Shown in pieces: positions 1-5,599 of a DNA stretch of 5,753 nt. The DNA comes from Acidobacteriota bacterium (GTDB lineage: Bacteria; Acidobacteriota; Terriglobia; Acidiferrales; UBA7541): the NCBI GenBank assembly GCA_003224195.1, contig QHYP01000364.1, positions 1 to 5,753 of the forward strand. Reading direction: 5' to 3'. The notes beneath the pieces are model-generated. The model was given only the letters and a program-made list of their open reading frames with translations, ran no database searches and was not told the origin of the DNA. The position numbers and the translations under genes were made by a program. How positions within the stretch are numbered: the first letter of the stretch is position 1; each line of letters opens with the position of its first letter.

Positions 1-1975
1 CCGGTGGATTCGACGGCGCATCCGACGCGGCAATCTTCAAGTAGTACGCCCCATCCGGCATCGTCGTCGTGTCCCAGGAATAGAATTTCTGCTCCAGATC
101 ATCCTTCAGCAGTTTCCATTCTTTCTCCGCCTCGCCGCGGTAATAGACCGCGAACCGAAGCTCATCTTCGTTGTCGTCGTGCGCGCTCCAGAGGACTGCG
201 CGCCAGCCCTTTTGGGCAAAGCCCTGCGGCGGCGTTTCCATTCGCGGGGGATTTGCAGGCGTGGAGAAGGCGGACGCGCCGGGCGCGGTGGGCACCTTCA
301 ACATGACCGGAGTTTGCCCCGGCGCTCCCGTGATGCTGGGTTGCCCCTGCGCGCGTACGCCGGGCTCTTGGATGACAATCGCATCAATCACAGGCGTCAC
401 ATTGCGCGGCAGGTACGCAAGGCTCACCCACTCGATGCCGTCGCCCGGCCGCCTATCGTGGATAACGGCCTTCCACTGCACGAAGCGCGCGGAAGGCACG
501 TGCACGGTTTCCCCGGGTTTCGTGTAGGGCCCCGCCCAAGGGCTCCACTCCGTACCCGGGTCCGCAGTATTTCCGGAGCGCACGAAGAAAGCGATGCGCG
601 GCTGAGACGAGCGCGAGTCTTCCCTCGCGGATGATGCCGGCGGCGGGCCCCGATCAGATCGGGGCGGGCTCCACCATTCGAGCCGGCCCCACTGCGAGAA
701 GAGCTGTGCGTCAAAGGGTCGCGATTCGTAGGTGCCTTCGGGCTCATAATCGGGTCCGATGGAGAAGATCTTGCCAGGATTTGCAGTGCACAGGATGATT
801 GACCCGGTGGGAGTGCGAGCGATGCCCGTGATCTGCGCCGATCCGGACTTGGCGAGCTGTGCAAAGACGCCGCGCCCGTCAATCGCGAGCACGGTGCCGC
901 TATTTCCCGTGCCGGCCAGAAGTCGCCCATCGGGAGCGAGGCCGAGCGAATAGACGACATCCTCCCGAGCGGACCACAACTCTTCGGGCGCGCCGTCCGG
1001 CGCCACGCGATAGATGCTGCTGCCGTTTAGCGGCGGCAGGGGCGCAAACGGCACTGCCCCTTGCACCGCGGGCTGAGGAATCGCAGGAGCGACGACGGTG
1101 ACTGCGGCGGTTGCGCCGGGGGGCGAGATGACGATTTGTGGAGCTGCAGGCGCGCCTGGACGCGGCTTTTCACCGATGGCGGCGGCGTAAATGTTGCCAT
1201 CGGGACTGACGGTGATGGAAATTACTTCGCGTTTTGATGTTTCGTACAATACGAAAGCCTGCCCTGCCGAGTTTGCCGTTCCACTCGACGAATTCTTGGA
1301 GGAAGTGCGCGACACACGGAGGATGCGGCCGCTGGGCTCTGTACCGGCGAGGACGTTCCCGCGGCTGTCGAACGCGAGAACCCGGATATGCGCTTCGTCG
1401 CTGGCATAGAAGACTTCGCCCTTGCCGTCCGGCGCGACAGCGAATAGTTGTCCTTTGTCGCCGGTGGCGACGTAAAGAGTGCCGTCCGGGCCGAGAGCAA
1501 GGTCCCAGATGTACTTTGTTTTCGGGTCAAAGAAGACAGACTTCTGTCCATCGGGCGAGACGCGATAGACCTTACCGTCGGGCGAAGTGGCCACATAGAG
1601 GCTACCCTTGGCATCCAATGCCAAGGCCTGCGCGGACAGTTCCGTGGACTCAAAGACTGTGACCGGCTTTCCATTGGCGTCGAAGCGGAACACCCTGGCC
1701 GGCGATCCCCCCGCGGCATACAAGACGCCCTTCGCGTCCACGCGCACCGACCAAAGATAAGAAGCGTCGGCGTCGGCGATCAGATGGAAGCGCGGGGCCA
1801 ACTCAAGATGGCCATCGCTGCTGACGGCGATTCCGTGGGCCGTACCCTTCAGAAAGTCTTCGTAGGTGGATTGGCGCCAGCGGTGGGTGTGTTCCGCGCG
1901 CGCAGCCAGCGCGCAGGTCAACACTAGAGATACAAGTGCCGCCCACCAGGCGGCGTGCCGCAGCAAGTGTCGCAT
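1..1975 (-). CDS. Secreted seven-bladed beta-propeller protein with C-terminal beta-sandwich domains (3' end outside window)
   Basis: Open for 658 codons from the ATG at 1975 to the left edge without a stop; the C-terminus is missing. The start is chosen because GGGGA (1981-1985) lies at ribosome-binding distance and the first 27 residues form a Sec signal peptide (arginine- and histidine-bearing start, hydrophobic WAALVSLVLTCALA, cleavage after ARA). Seven NHL/SMP-30-like repeats follow, each with a D-x-x-G-x-L/I-Y-x-A type strand and an R-V-S-PDG type strand: about 72-110, 114-150, 156-191, 197-245, 251-336, 340-377 and 381-416. The fifth holds a Pro/Ala-rich insert (about 269-317). Residues 418-525 (R-x-FDA-x-x-F-x-x-WGRLEWW, later FFVRSGNT and EW-x-x-W) look like a beta-sandwich domain, and 590-658 (WDTTTMPDGAYYLKI) resembles a fibronectin-III-like module. 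The product should be exported. Propellers of this kind serve as binding or enzyme scaffolds; no catalytic residues can be assigned. It follows the S55 protease gene by 61 bp, suggesting one operon. Fold is fairly sure, function unknown. Confidence 0.88.
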   Translation of the reverse strand, partial: MRHLLRHAAWWAALVSLVLTCALAARAEHTHRWRQSTYEDFLKGTAHGIAVSSDGHLELAPRFHLIADADASYLWSVRVDAKGVLYAAGGSPARVFRFDANGKPVTVFESTELSAQALALDAKGSLYVATSPDGKVYRVSPDGQKSVFFDPKTKYIWDLALGPDGTLYVATGDKGQLFAVAPDGKGEVFYASDEAHIRVLAFDSRGNVLAGTEPSGRILRVSRTSSKNSSSGTANSAGQAFVLYETSKREVISITVSPDGNIYAAAIGEKPRPGAPAAPQIVISPPGATAAVTVVAPAIPQPAVQGAVPFAPLPPLNGSSIYRVAPDGAPEELWSAREDVVYSLGLAPDGRLLAGTGNSGTVLAIDGRGVFAQLAKSGSAQITGIARTPTGSIILCTANPGKIFSIGPDYEPEGTYESRPFDAQLFSQWGRLEWWSPPRSDRGPPPASSAREDSRSSQPRIAFFVRSGNTADPGTEWSPWAGPYTKPGETVHVPSARFVQWKAVIHDRRPGDGIEWVSLAYLPRNVTPVIDAIVIQEPGVRAQGQPSITGAPGQTPVMLKVPTAPGASAFSTPANPPRMETPPQGFAQKGWRAVLWSAHDDNEDELRFAVYYRGEAEKEWKLLKDDLEQKFYSWDTTTMPDGAYYLKIAASDAPSNPP
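647..665. repeat. 19-bp palindromic repeat inside the propeller gene
   Basis: The sequence gccccgatcagatcggggc has two perfectly complementary 9-base arms (647-655 and 657-665) around a single base. It lies inside the coding sequence and is translated as part of a Pro/Ser/Arg-rich stretch (about residues 437-459) that interrupts an otherwise beta-rich domain between RLEWW and RIAFFVRSG. It looks like a small interspersed palindrome accepted in frame; its wider distribution cannot be judged from this window. Confidence 0.6.
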
Positions 1976-1980
1976 ACGAT

Positions 1981-1985
1981 TCCCC
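1981..1985 (-). promoter_or_regulatory. Ribosome binding site of the propeller gene
   Basis: On the minus strand GGGGA lies five bases upstream of the ATG at 1975, within the 61-bp gap after the protease stop codon. It supports this start over the out-of-frame ATG at 2021. I see no convincing terminator or promoter in the gap (only a CGCCG-AA-CGGCG mini-palindrome), which favours cotranscription with the upstream gene. Confidence 0.55.
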
Positions 1986-2036
1986 AGACGTTTTGGCACC
2001 GCGCTTCGCCGTTCGGCGCAAGAATTTTCCGCGCGA

Positions 2037-2570
2037 CTACCGCACCGACAGATTGAGAGAAATCACGCCGGTGACCGGGCCGCCCAGGGCCACGGAGTCC
2101 TCGCTGGCCAGAGATTCGCGCAGAACCTGTACGCTGCCGGGATTTGGCCGGCCATCGAGGACGTTGATCTGGGAGAGCGGGACATTGGGCATTTCCTTGT
2201 CCGCCCAAAGCAGCGTCGGGGCGGGCAAGAAGAGCCCGGCATAGACACGGTCATTGCGCCGCTCCTTGTTGATCAAAGAAATTAACTGCTCGAGGCCGCC
2301 ATCGGCCGCGCCGCCGCCGAAGGCAAACCCGCGCGAGGCCCGGTTGAGCCAATCGGCGTCGCTGACGAGAACATGCAGCGTCGCGCCGCGCGCCGCTTGC
2401 TCGGGAACACGAACGGTCATCTCTTCGACGCGCGGCTCGCCGCGATACGGCCGCAGGAGTATGCGCACGCGAATTTTCTCACCGGGTTGCGCTTCTCCCT
2501 TTTCGAGCCAAGCACTCTCGATCGTGTACGACTTGCGGCCGGGCAAGCTCTCGATGCGCACTTTGCACAC
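2037..2570 (-). CDS. SpoIVB-like peptidase S55 family protein, C-terminal fragment after frameshift
   Basis: This frame holds the rest of the protease: from about KVRIESLPGRKSYTIESAW through a beta-sandwich-like region (LLRPYRGEPRVEEMTVRVPEQAARG is its most characteristic part), a VSDADWLNR motif, LISLINKERRNDRVYAGLFL, and a closing strand GVISLNLSVR before TAG. These match the usual C-terminus of S55-domain proteins of Acidobacteria, as I recall the family. It is in the +1 frame relative to the N-terminal part and overlaps that part's spurious tail by 92 bases. The only nearby start is a GTG at 2570 without a ribosome binding site, so independent translation seems unlikely. Together the parts give about 580 residues, slightly short for the family; roughly 20 residues between the halves appear to be missing. 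It is best read as the 3' part of a broken gene, or as an intact gene with a sequence or assembly error. Confidence 0.75.
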   Translation of the reverse strand: MCKVRIESLPGRKSYTIESAWLEKGEAQPGEKIRVRILLRPYRGEPRVEEMTVRVPEQAARGATLHVLVSDADWLNRASRGFAFGGGAADGGLEQLISLINKERRNDRVYAGLFLPAPTLLWADKEMPNVPLSQINVLDGRPNPGSVQVLRESLASEDSVALGGPVTGVISLNLSVR

Positions 2571-3780
2571 CGATGGCCACGGGGAAGCTGTCCGGGTTCA
2601 GCGTGTCGCCGGGAGCGTAGCTATTCTCGAGACGTACGAGCGAATGTCCTTTCAGGCGGATCTCGCCTTGCACGTGGAGCGTGGTGCCTTCGCCGTAAAG
2701 CGAGTTTAGGGTGAGCCCGCTAAAGGTTGACATCGCCATGAGGAGCGGCGTGAGCTTGGGGTGGCTGACCACCTCGAAATGGAGTTTTTTCTCCGCGCCA
2801 TTGGCGGCGAAGGTCAGGTCAAGCGGAATAAGGGGAGGCGGAGCGCCGAGTTTGCCCGTGACGGCCGTGAGATGGTCGCTCGAGATCGTGCCGATGGGGC
2901 CGCCGACATTCACGATTTTTGTGGAAGCGAGGCTCGAAGAAAGCGTCATCAAGACGTGGCTGCGGGCCATAGGGAGGCTCACGCTGCCGAGGTTGAGGAA
3001 CGGATGCCCGCAAAGGTAGACGCGATCGGCCTCGATGGCGGTGACCGTGCACGCCGCGCTGATCGAAGCGTCGCCCTGGACCAATACCATTCCCACCATA
3101 TCACCGGGTTTGAGATGGGCGTCGTCGACCCGAGGCGGCGCCGTACCACCCGGAGCAGCGACAAGCCCATAGCCGGAAAGCTGCGAGGTGAAGCGCTGCA
3201 CGGCGAGGGGAGGGAAGCCGGAGAAGACCAGAGGCGTGTCGATGGGTTCGAGCGAAGACCCCGCCGGCACATAGCCATGGGAAACTGTCTCGGCGGAAAG
3301 AGGGAAGGAGGTTGCGGCAGGTTGCTGGCCGGCGCCGAGTTGTTTCCCTTGCAGGACGTCCTCGATGGGCGTGACGCCCGCGATCGCATCCTTCGTGAAG
3401 ATGCCGAGCCGCAGCGAAAGGGCCCCGGCAAGTTTTCCTTCGAGATAGACGGGGCTGCCGCTCATGCCCGCGACGACGCCGGTGCGCTCGACCTTTGGTC
3501 CCAGAAGCTGAATCAGAATGACGGACTGTTTCGGGCCGAGGAAATTCGGCATGACGCCGATAACTTCGAGGTCGAATTTCTCAGCCTGGTCGCCGGCAAA
3601 GATGGTGTACGCATAGCCTTTCATCCCGGGCCGGACTTCACTCAGAGGAAGAATTTCAGGGGCTTGGGCGGTCGCGGGCGGGCAGCTCGCGGCGCAGAGA
3701 ATCAGGGCAACGGCGGTGACCGTTTGGAGAAGAACCCAAGGAAGGCGGGTCGGGCCCTTGTCAGGCTGAGCCAGAAGCAT
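2479..3780 (-). CDS. SpoIVB-like peptidase S55 family protein, N-terminal part (frameshifted)
   Basis: As read it is 433 codons, but only about residues 1-404 belong to the family; the tail after PDSFPVAIG is out-of-frame translation. Residues 1-40 form a Sec signal peptide (hydrophobic VLLQTVTAVALILCA, probable cleavage after AQA). Residues 44-145 hold a beta-rich module ending in GMSGSPVY (105-112), the nucleophile motif of SpoIVB-type serine peptidases, with Ser107 the probable nucleophile, then AGVTPIEDVLQ. Residues 225-320 hold the second hallmark, VYLCGHPFLNLGS, whose His259 corresponds to the His of the SpoIVB ALGH motif. Serine therefore precedes histidine, the reverse of Bacillus SpoIVB. 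No PDZ domain is evident. The product should act outside the cytoplasm; its substrate is unknown. No ribosome binding site precedes the ATG, and a promoter sits only nine bases upstream. Family assignment is fairly firm; activity is doubtful because the C-terminal domain is out of frame. Confidence 0.85.
   Translation of the reverse strand: MLLAQPDKGPTRLPWVLLQTVTAVALILCAASCPPATAQAPEILPLSEVRPGMKGYAYTIFAGDQAEKFDLEVIGVMPNFLGPKQSVILIQLLGPKVERTGVVAGMSGSPVYLEGKLAGALSLRLGIFTKDAIAGVTPIEDVLQGKQLGAGQQPAATSFPLSAETVSHGYVPAGSSLEPIDTPLVFSGFPPLAVQRFTSQLSGYGLVAAPGGTAPPRVDDAHLKPGDMVGMVLVQGDASISAACTVTAIEADRVYLCGHPFLNLGSVSLPMARSHVLMTLSSSLASTKIVNVGGPIGTISSDHLTAVTGKLGAPPPLIPLDLTFAANGAEKKLHFEVVSHPKLTPLLMAMSTFSGLTLNSLYGEGTTLHVQGEIRLKGHSLVRLENSYAPGDTLNPDSFPVAIGVQSAHRELARPQVVHDRECLARKGRSATR
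2560..2600 (-). other. Frameshift or small deletion in the S55 protease gene
   Basis: The family-like sequence leaves one frame after about PDSFPVAIG (codons near 2570-2595) and resumes in the +1 frame at about KVRIESLPG (near 2565). No long homopolymer marks the site; a CCCC run lies at 2578-2581. Because the linking segment usual in this family (an aromatic and Asn/Pro-rich stretch, from memory) is absent in all frames, a deletion of about 60 bases not divisible by three explains it better than a single-base error. Confidence 0.65.
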
Positions 3781-3789
3781 GAACCGAAG

Positions 3790-3818
3790 ATGATACTCGG
3801 AGGAGTACCGAGAATCAA
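3790..3818 (-). promoter_or_regulatory. Sigma70-type promoter of the protease-propeller unit
   Basis: On the minus strand a -35 box TTGATT (3813-3818, 4 of 6 to consensus) and a -10 box TATCAT (3790-3795, 5 of 6) are separated by exactly 17 bases. The -10 ends only nine bases before the ATG at 3780, so transcription would begin about two or three bases before the start codon. The spacer contains an inverted repeat, CTCGG-7-CCGAG (3796-3800 and 3808-3812), and an overlapping one, TACTC/GAGTA, which could be an operator. Confidence 0.5.
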
Positions 3819-3822
3819 TTCA

Positions 3823-3838
3823 ACGGCCGGGGGGCCGT
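3823..3838 (-). terminator. GC-rich hairpin, possible terminator of the WG-repeat gene
   Basis: acggcc and ggccgt form a perfect 6-bp stem with a four-base loop (3829-3832). On the minus strand it is followed by TTGAATTGATT, which is T-rich but lacks a true T run. It lies about 80 bases past the stop codon of the WG-repeat gene and directly upstream of the next gene's -35 box, so it could end the upstream transcript, insulate the promoter, or be a regulator site. Confidence 0.3.
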
Positions 3839-3919
3839 GGATCAGTTTCCGGTTTGCGGACTGCAGTCACTTGAAGGCGCGTGGACTTGGCAAATACGAG
3901 CGCCAGTGGCAGAGCTAGC

Positions 3920-5095
3920 TTACTGCCTGTACTTAAACACGGTTCTGCCAGTGCTGTCGATATACGCAAACGTTCCTGCGTGGATGTCTTTATTTCCCGA
4001 GGAACCGGAGAGAACCTTGATGTGCGCTAAACCCTTGAAGAACGGGCTCGCTAGAGCGAACTTGCCGGGGATGGCTTGGTGACCGCCATGGTCGATGTAC
4101 CAGTAACCGGATTCGGTATCGCCCACCACTGCACGCCCCTCCGCAAAACTTTCCGCGCGCTTGAATCCTGGCTTTATGACGTAGGCTCCCGTCCGGTCGA
4201 TATAGCCGAATAATCCCTTCCCCGACACAAGTCCAAGTCCGTCGGAAAAGGACGACGCGCTATCGAAACGGGGAGCGATAATCATCAAGCCCATCTTGTC
4301 GATGTAGCCCCACAACTTGCCAATTCGTACCGGAGCGAGGCCTTCCGAGAAGGGTAGCGCGTAGTCATAGCGCTGATCGGAAAGCTTGCCGGACTTGTGG
4401 ATAAAAGTGTACTTGCAAGCAGGCAGGGACTCTTGCGTTTTCGTGCCATTCGGTAATATCCCGAATTCGGGGCATGGACTTTCTTCCGGGATTCGCGAAT
4501 AGACACACGGGCCCTCAATAATTACCCGTGCCATTCCGTCGTGAAACGAATCACCATCGAGAAAGTTCGGTTGAATGGCAAATTCGCCCGTGTGGTCAAT
4601 ATATCCAAATTTGCCTGCAACCTCGACCTTCGCGAACCCACCTTCGAAGGACCAAACGTAATCCATTCGCGACGAAGCAAATCGCGGGCTGATTGCAAAC
4701 TCACCTTTGGTGTTTATGTAGCCCCACGTGCCTCCGTCCTTCTTCATCGCGACGGCCAACCCCTCGGAAAAATCCCATCCTCGAAACAACCCTTTGTCGA
4801 TGACTTTCTTGCCGCTCGTGTCCACGTAGACGCCGTCGAACACACCTATTTCAAGCAACCCATCGTGAAATTCACCCCCGCCATTACCTCCCAGGAAAGA
4901 AATAACCGGAGGGACAGCTACTTTTCCGGTTTGGTCGATATAACCAGCCTTGTGATCCTTTGTGAATCGATACAAGGGGTCAGCGGTCGCACTGCGAGGA
5001 ATCCAAATTGGATAATCCCATTCGCAAGTCGACGAAGGCAAAGCAATCATCAAAAATGCCAAAGCTGAAAAAACAAAACAGCGGAGCAGATTCAT
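3920..5095 (-). CDS. Exported WG-repeat protein
   Basis: The 391-codon frame starts at ATG 5095, needed to include the signal peptide (LLRCFVFSALAFLMIALP, residues 3-20). Export is probable; the cysteine in SSTC (24) is a poor lipobox, so lipoprotein status is unlikely. The mature part is built from about nine WG repeats (KLWGYIDKMG or GKFGYIDHTG type start, then I-x-P-x-F, then F-S/D-x-G-L/M-A): starting near residues 49, 87, 123, 163, 228, 262, 296, 331 and 376, the last incomplete. A 30-residue insert after the fourth repeat carries Cys197, Cys208 and Cys227, possibly disulfide-bonded after export. WG repeats are beta-hairpin units found in many bacterial surface or secreted proteins; no enzymatic function is implied. 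Sampled lines have about 43-52 % GC against about 65 % in the genes to its left, suggesting acquisition by transfer or different selection. No strong ribosome binding site precedes the ATG. The repeat identification is firm; the role is unknown. Confidence 0.9.
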   Translation of the reverse strand: MNLLRCFVFSALAFLMIALPSSTCEWDYPIWIPRSATADPLYRFTKDHKAGYIDQTGKVAVPPVISFLGGNGGGEFHDGLLEIGVFDGVYVDTSGKKVIDKGLFRGWDFSEGLAVAMKKDGGTWGYINTKGEFAISPRFASSRMDYVWSFEGGFAKVEVAGKFGYIDHTGEFAIQPNFLDGDSFHDGMARVIIEGPCVYSRIPEESPCPEFGILPNGTKTQESLPACKYTFIHKSGKLSDQRYDYALPFSEGLAPVRIGKLWGYIDKMGLMIIAPRFDSASSFSDGLGLVSGKGLFGYIDRTGAYVIKPGFKRAESFAEGRAVVGDTESGYWYIDHGGHQAIPGKFALASPFFKGLAHIKVLSGSSGNKDIHAGTFAYIDSTGRTVFKYRQ

Positions 5096-5255
5096 TGCGT
5101 CAGTTTACTATGCTCTCGTGCGTCACCGCCAAGCCTGAACTACATGCCCGGCTAACGCGCTAATCGGGGCCTGAATCACTGCGGCCGGTGCGGGGGTAGG
5201 AGAATTGGGCTATAACTCATCTCATAAATGCTTCAACACCACGCCCTGCCGACCT

Positions 5256-5273
5256 CAGGGGTTAAAACCCCTG
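5256..5273. repeat. 18-bp palindrome of interspersed-repeat type
   Basis: caggggttaaaacccctg has perfect 8-base arms (CAGGGGTT and AACCCCTG) around AA. With the palindrome 20 bases further right it resembles repeat units scattered through acidobacterial genomes, as I recall them. It could fold as RNA, but lacks a T tract on either side and is not a clear terminator. Confidence 0.6.
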
Positions 5274-5292
5274 CATTTCGGAAGCCTTTCGC

Positions 5293-5308
5293 CACGGCTG
5301 AAGCCGTG
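5293..5308. repeat. 16-bp palindrome, second unit of the paired repeat
   Basis: cacggctgaagccgtg has perfect 7-base arms around GA, followed by CCCTCCTGCG. Its centre GCTGAAGC is close in pattern to GTTAAAAC in the preceding palindrome and GCTAAAGC within the inserted element, so the three look like members of one repeat class rather than chance hairpins. Confidence 0.6.
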
Positions 5309-5367
5309 CCCTCCTGCGTGTTATTTATCAGATGGTTTGTAGCTACTCAGAAAGCAGGAGAGGCCGA

Positions 5368-5502
5368 ATGAGCCGCACGGCGACCAAGAACACGTATTGC
5401 GTGACGACCCAAGCTGCAATGCAAGGTCGGCGCACAGCGGCCAAGCGTGGAGGTCAGAGCGCCGGGCGATGCCTATTCAGGCGGGATTCTAGTGTCCTGT
5501 AA
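5368..5502 (+). CDS. Possible small ORF, 44 residues, unrecognised
   Basis: An ATG preceded by AGGAG (5356-5360, seven bases away, an excellent ribosome binding site) opens a 44-codon frame ending at TAA. The product is basic (MSRTATKNTYCVTTQAAMQG start, many Arg/Lys) and matches nothing I know. Of the 13 codons after the start, 12 end in G or C, as expected for a real high-GC gene; the rest is less biased. The last four codons (SSVL minus its first residue, plus stop) lie in the terminal inverted repeat of the adjacent element, so any original C-terminus may have been replaced. It is the only candidate gene on the plus strand. It may equally be a chance frame. Confidence 0.25.
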   Translation: MSRTATKNTYCVTTQAAMQGRRTAAKRGGQSAGRCLFRRDSSVL

Positions 5503-5599
5503 CAGTGGTTCGCGACGTAAAAGGGGACGCGCTAAAGCGCGCCCCTACAACGGCTTGTGGCGGCGAATTTTGTCGGCGAACTTCAGAGACAGGACACTA
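5490..5599. mobile_element. MITE-like element, 110 bp, with TA-flanked terminal inverted repeats
   Basis: The ends tagtgtcctgt (5490-5500) and acaggacacta (5589-5599) are perfect 11-base inverted repeats. The pairing continues imperfectly inward: GTTCGC followed by GAC and AAAA recurs in mirror order on both sides, giving ends of about 30 bases. The middle has a strong hairpin (5523-5526 with 5542-5545 and 5528-5533 with 5536-5541, one bulged base) around GCTAAAGC. There is no coding capacity, so movement would need a transposase supplied elsewhere. If the outermost TA is a duplicated target, a Tc1/mariner-IS630-type transposase would fit; that family link is inference. The element lies between the candidate small ORF and the partial gene on the right, which converge on it, so it may also act as a two-way terminator. 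Confidence 0.75.
5523..5545. terminator. Central hairpin of the element, possible terminator
   Basis: Two arms, GGGG-a-CGCGCT and AGCGCG-CCCC, form a ten-pair stem with one bulged A and a tiny AA loop. It lies about 50 bases beyond the stop codon of the minus-strand partial gene. On the minus strand it is followed by CTTTTACG, a short T run, so factor-independent termination of that gene is possible though not strong. Confidence 0.3.

Larger units (their letters stand above)
5096..5489. other. Intergenic region between the WG-repeat gene and the small element
   Basis: This region separates the WG-repeat gene from the inserted element and has no well-supported gene. It holds two strong palindromes (5256-5273 and 5293-5308), a candidate small ORF on the plus strand from 5368, and a weak possible promoter for the WG gene: TTGAAG (5231-5236) and TATAGC (5209-5214), 16 bases apart on the minus strand, which would leave a leader of about 105 bases. 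Positions 5100-5205 show nothing else I can recognise. Confidence 0.5.

Noticed and set aside
179..634. Plus-strand open frame of 151 codons near the left edge
   Set aside because: Arg- and His-rich composition typical of antisense reading; the minus-strand frame continues the propeller protein's C-terminal domains.
424..960. A 178-codon minus-strand frame and a 165-codon one at 1222-1719
   Set aside because: Both are Ser/Arg/Pro-rich out-of-frame readings of the propeller gene, whose own frame is open throughout and shows regular repeats.
1234..1927. Plus-strand open frames opposite the propeller gene
   Set aside because: They lack ribosome binding sites and recognisable motifs and are explained as high-GC antisense shadows.
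1803..2021. ATG at 2021 as an alternative start for the propeller gene
   Set aside because: It is in a different frame and gives a short Arg-rich product, whereas the ATG at 1975 has a ribosome binding site and a signal peptide.
2761..3918. A 385-codon open frame on the plus strand
   Set aside because: It is antisense to the S55 protease gene, is rich in Arg, Gly, Asp and Glu with no recognisable domain, and the opposite frame has a signal peptide plus GMSGSP and GHPF motifs.
3945..5040. Repeated glycine-tyrosine-isoleucine-aspartate coding units looked at as possible DNA repeats
   Set aside because: The similarity is at protein level (WG repeats) and is not a direct DNA repeat or CRISPR array; there are no constant-length spacers.
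4541..5068. A 175-codon open frame on the plus strand
   Set aside because: It is antisense to the WG-repeat gene, whose repeats are unmistakable, and has no ribosome binding site or domain.
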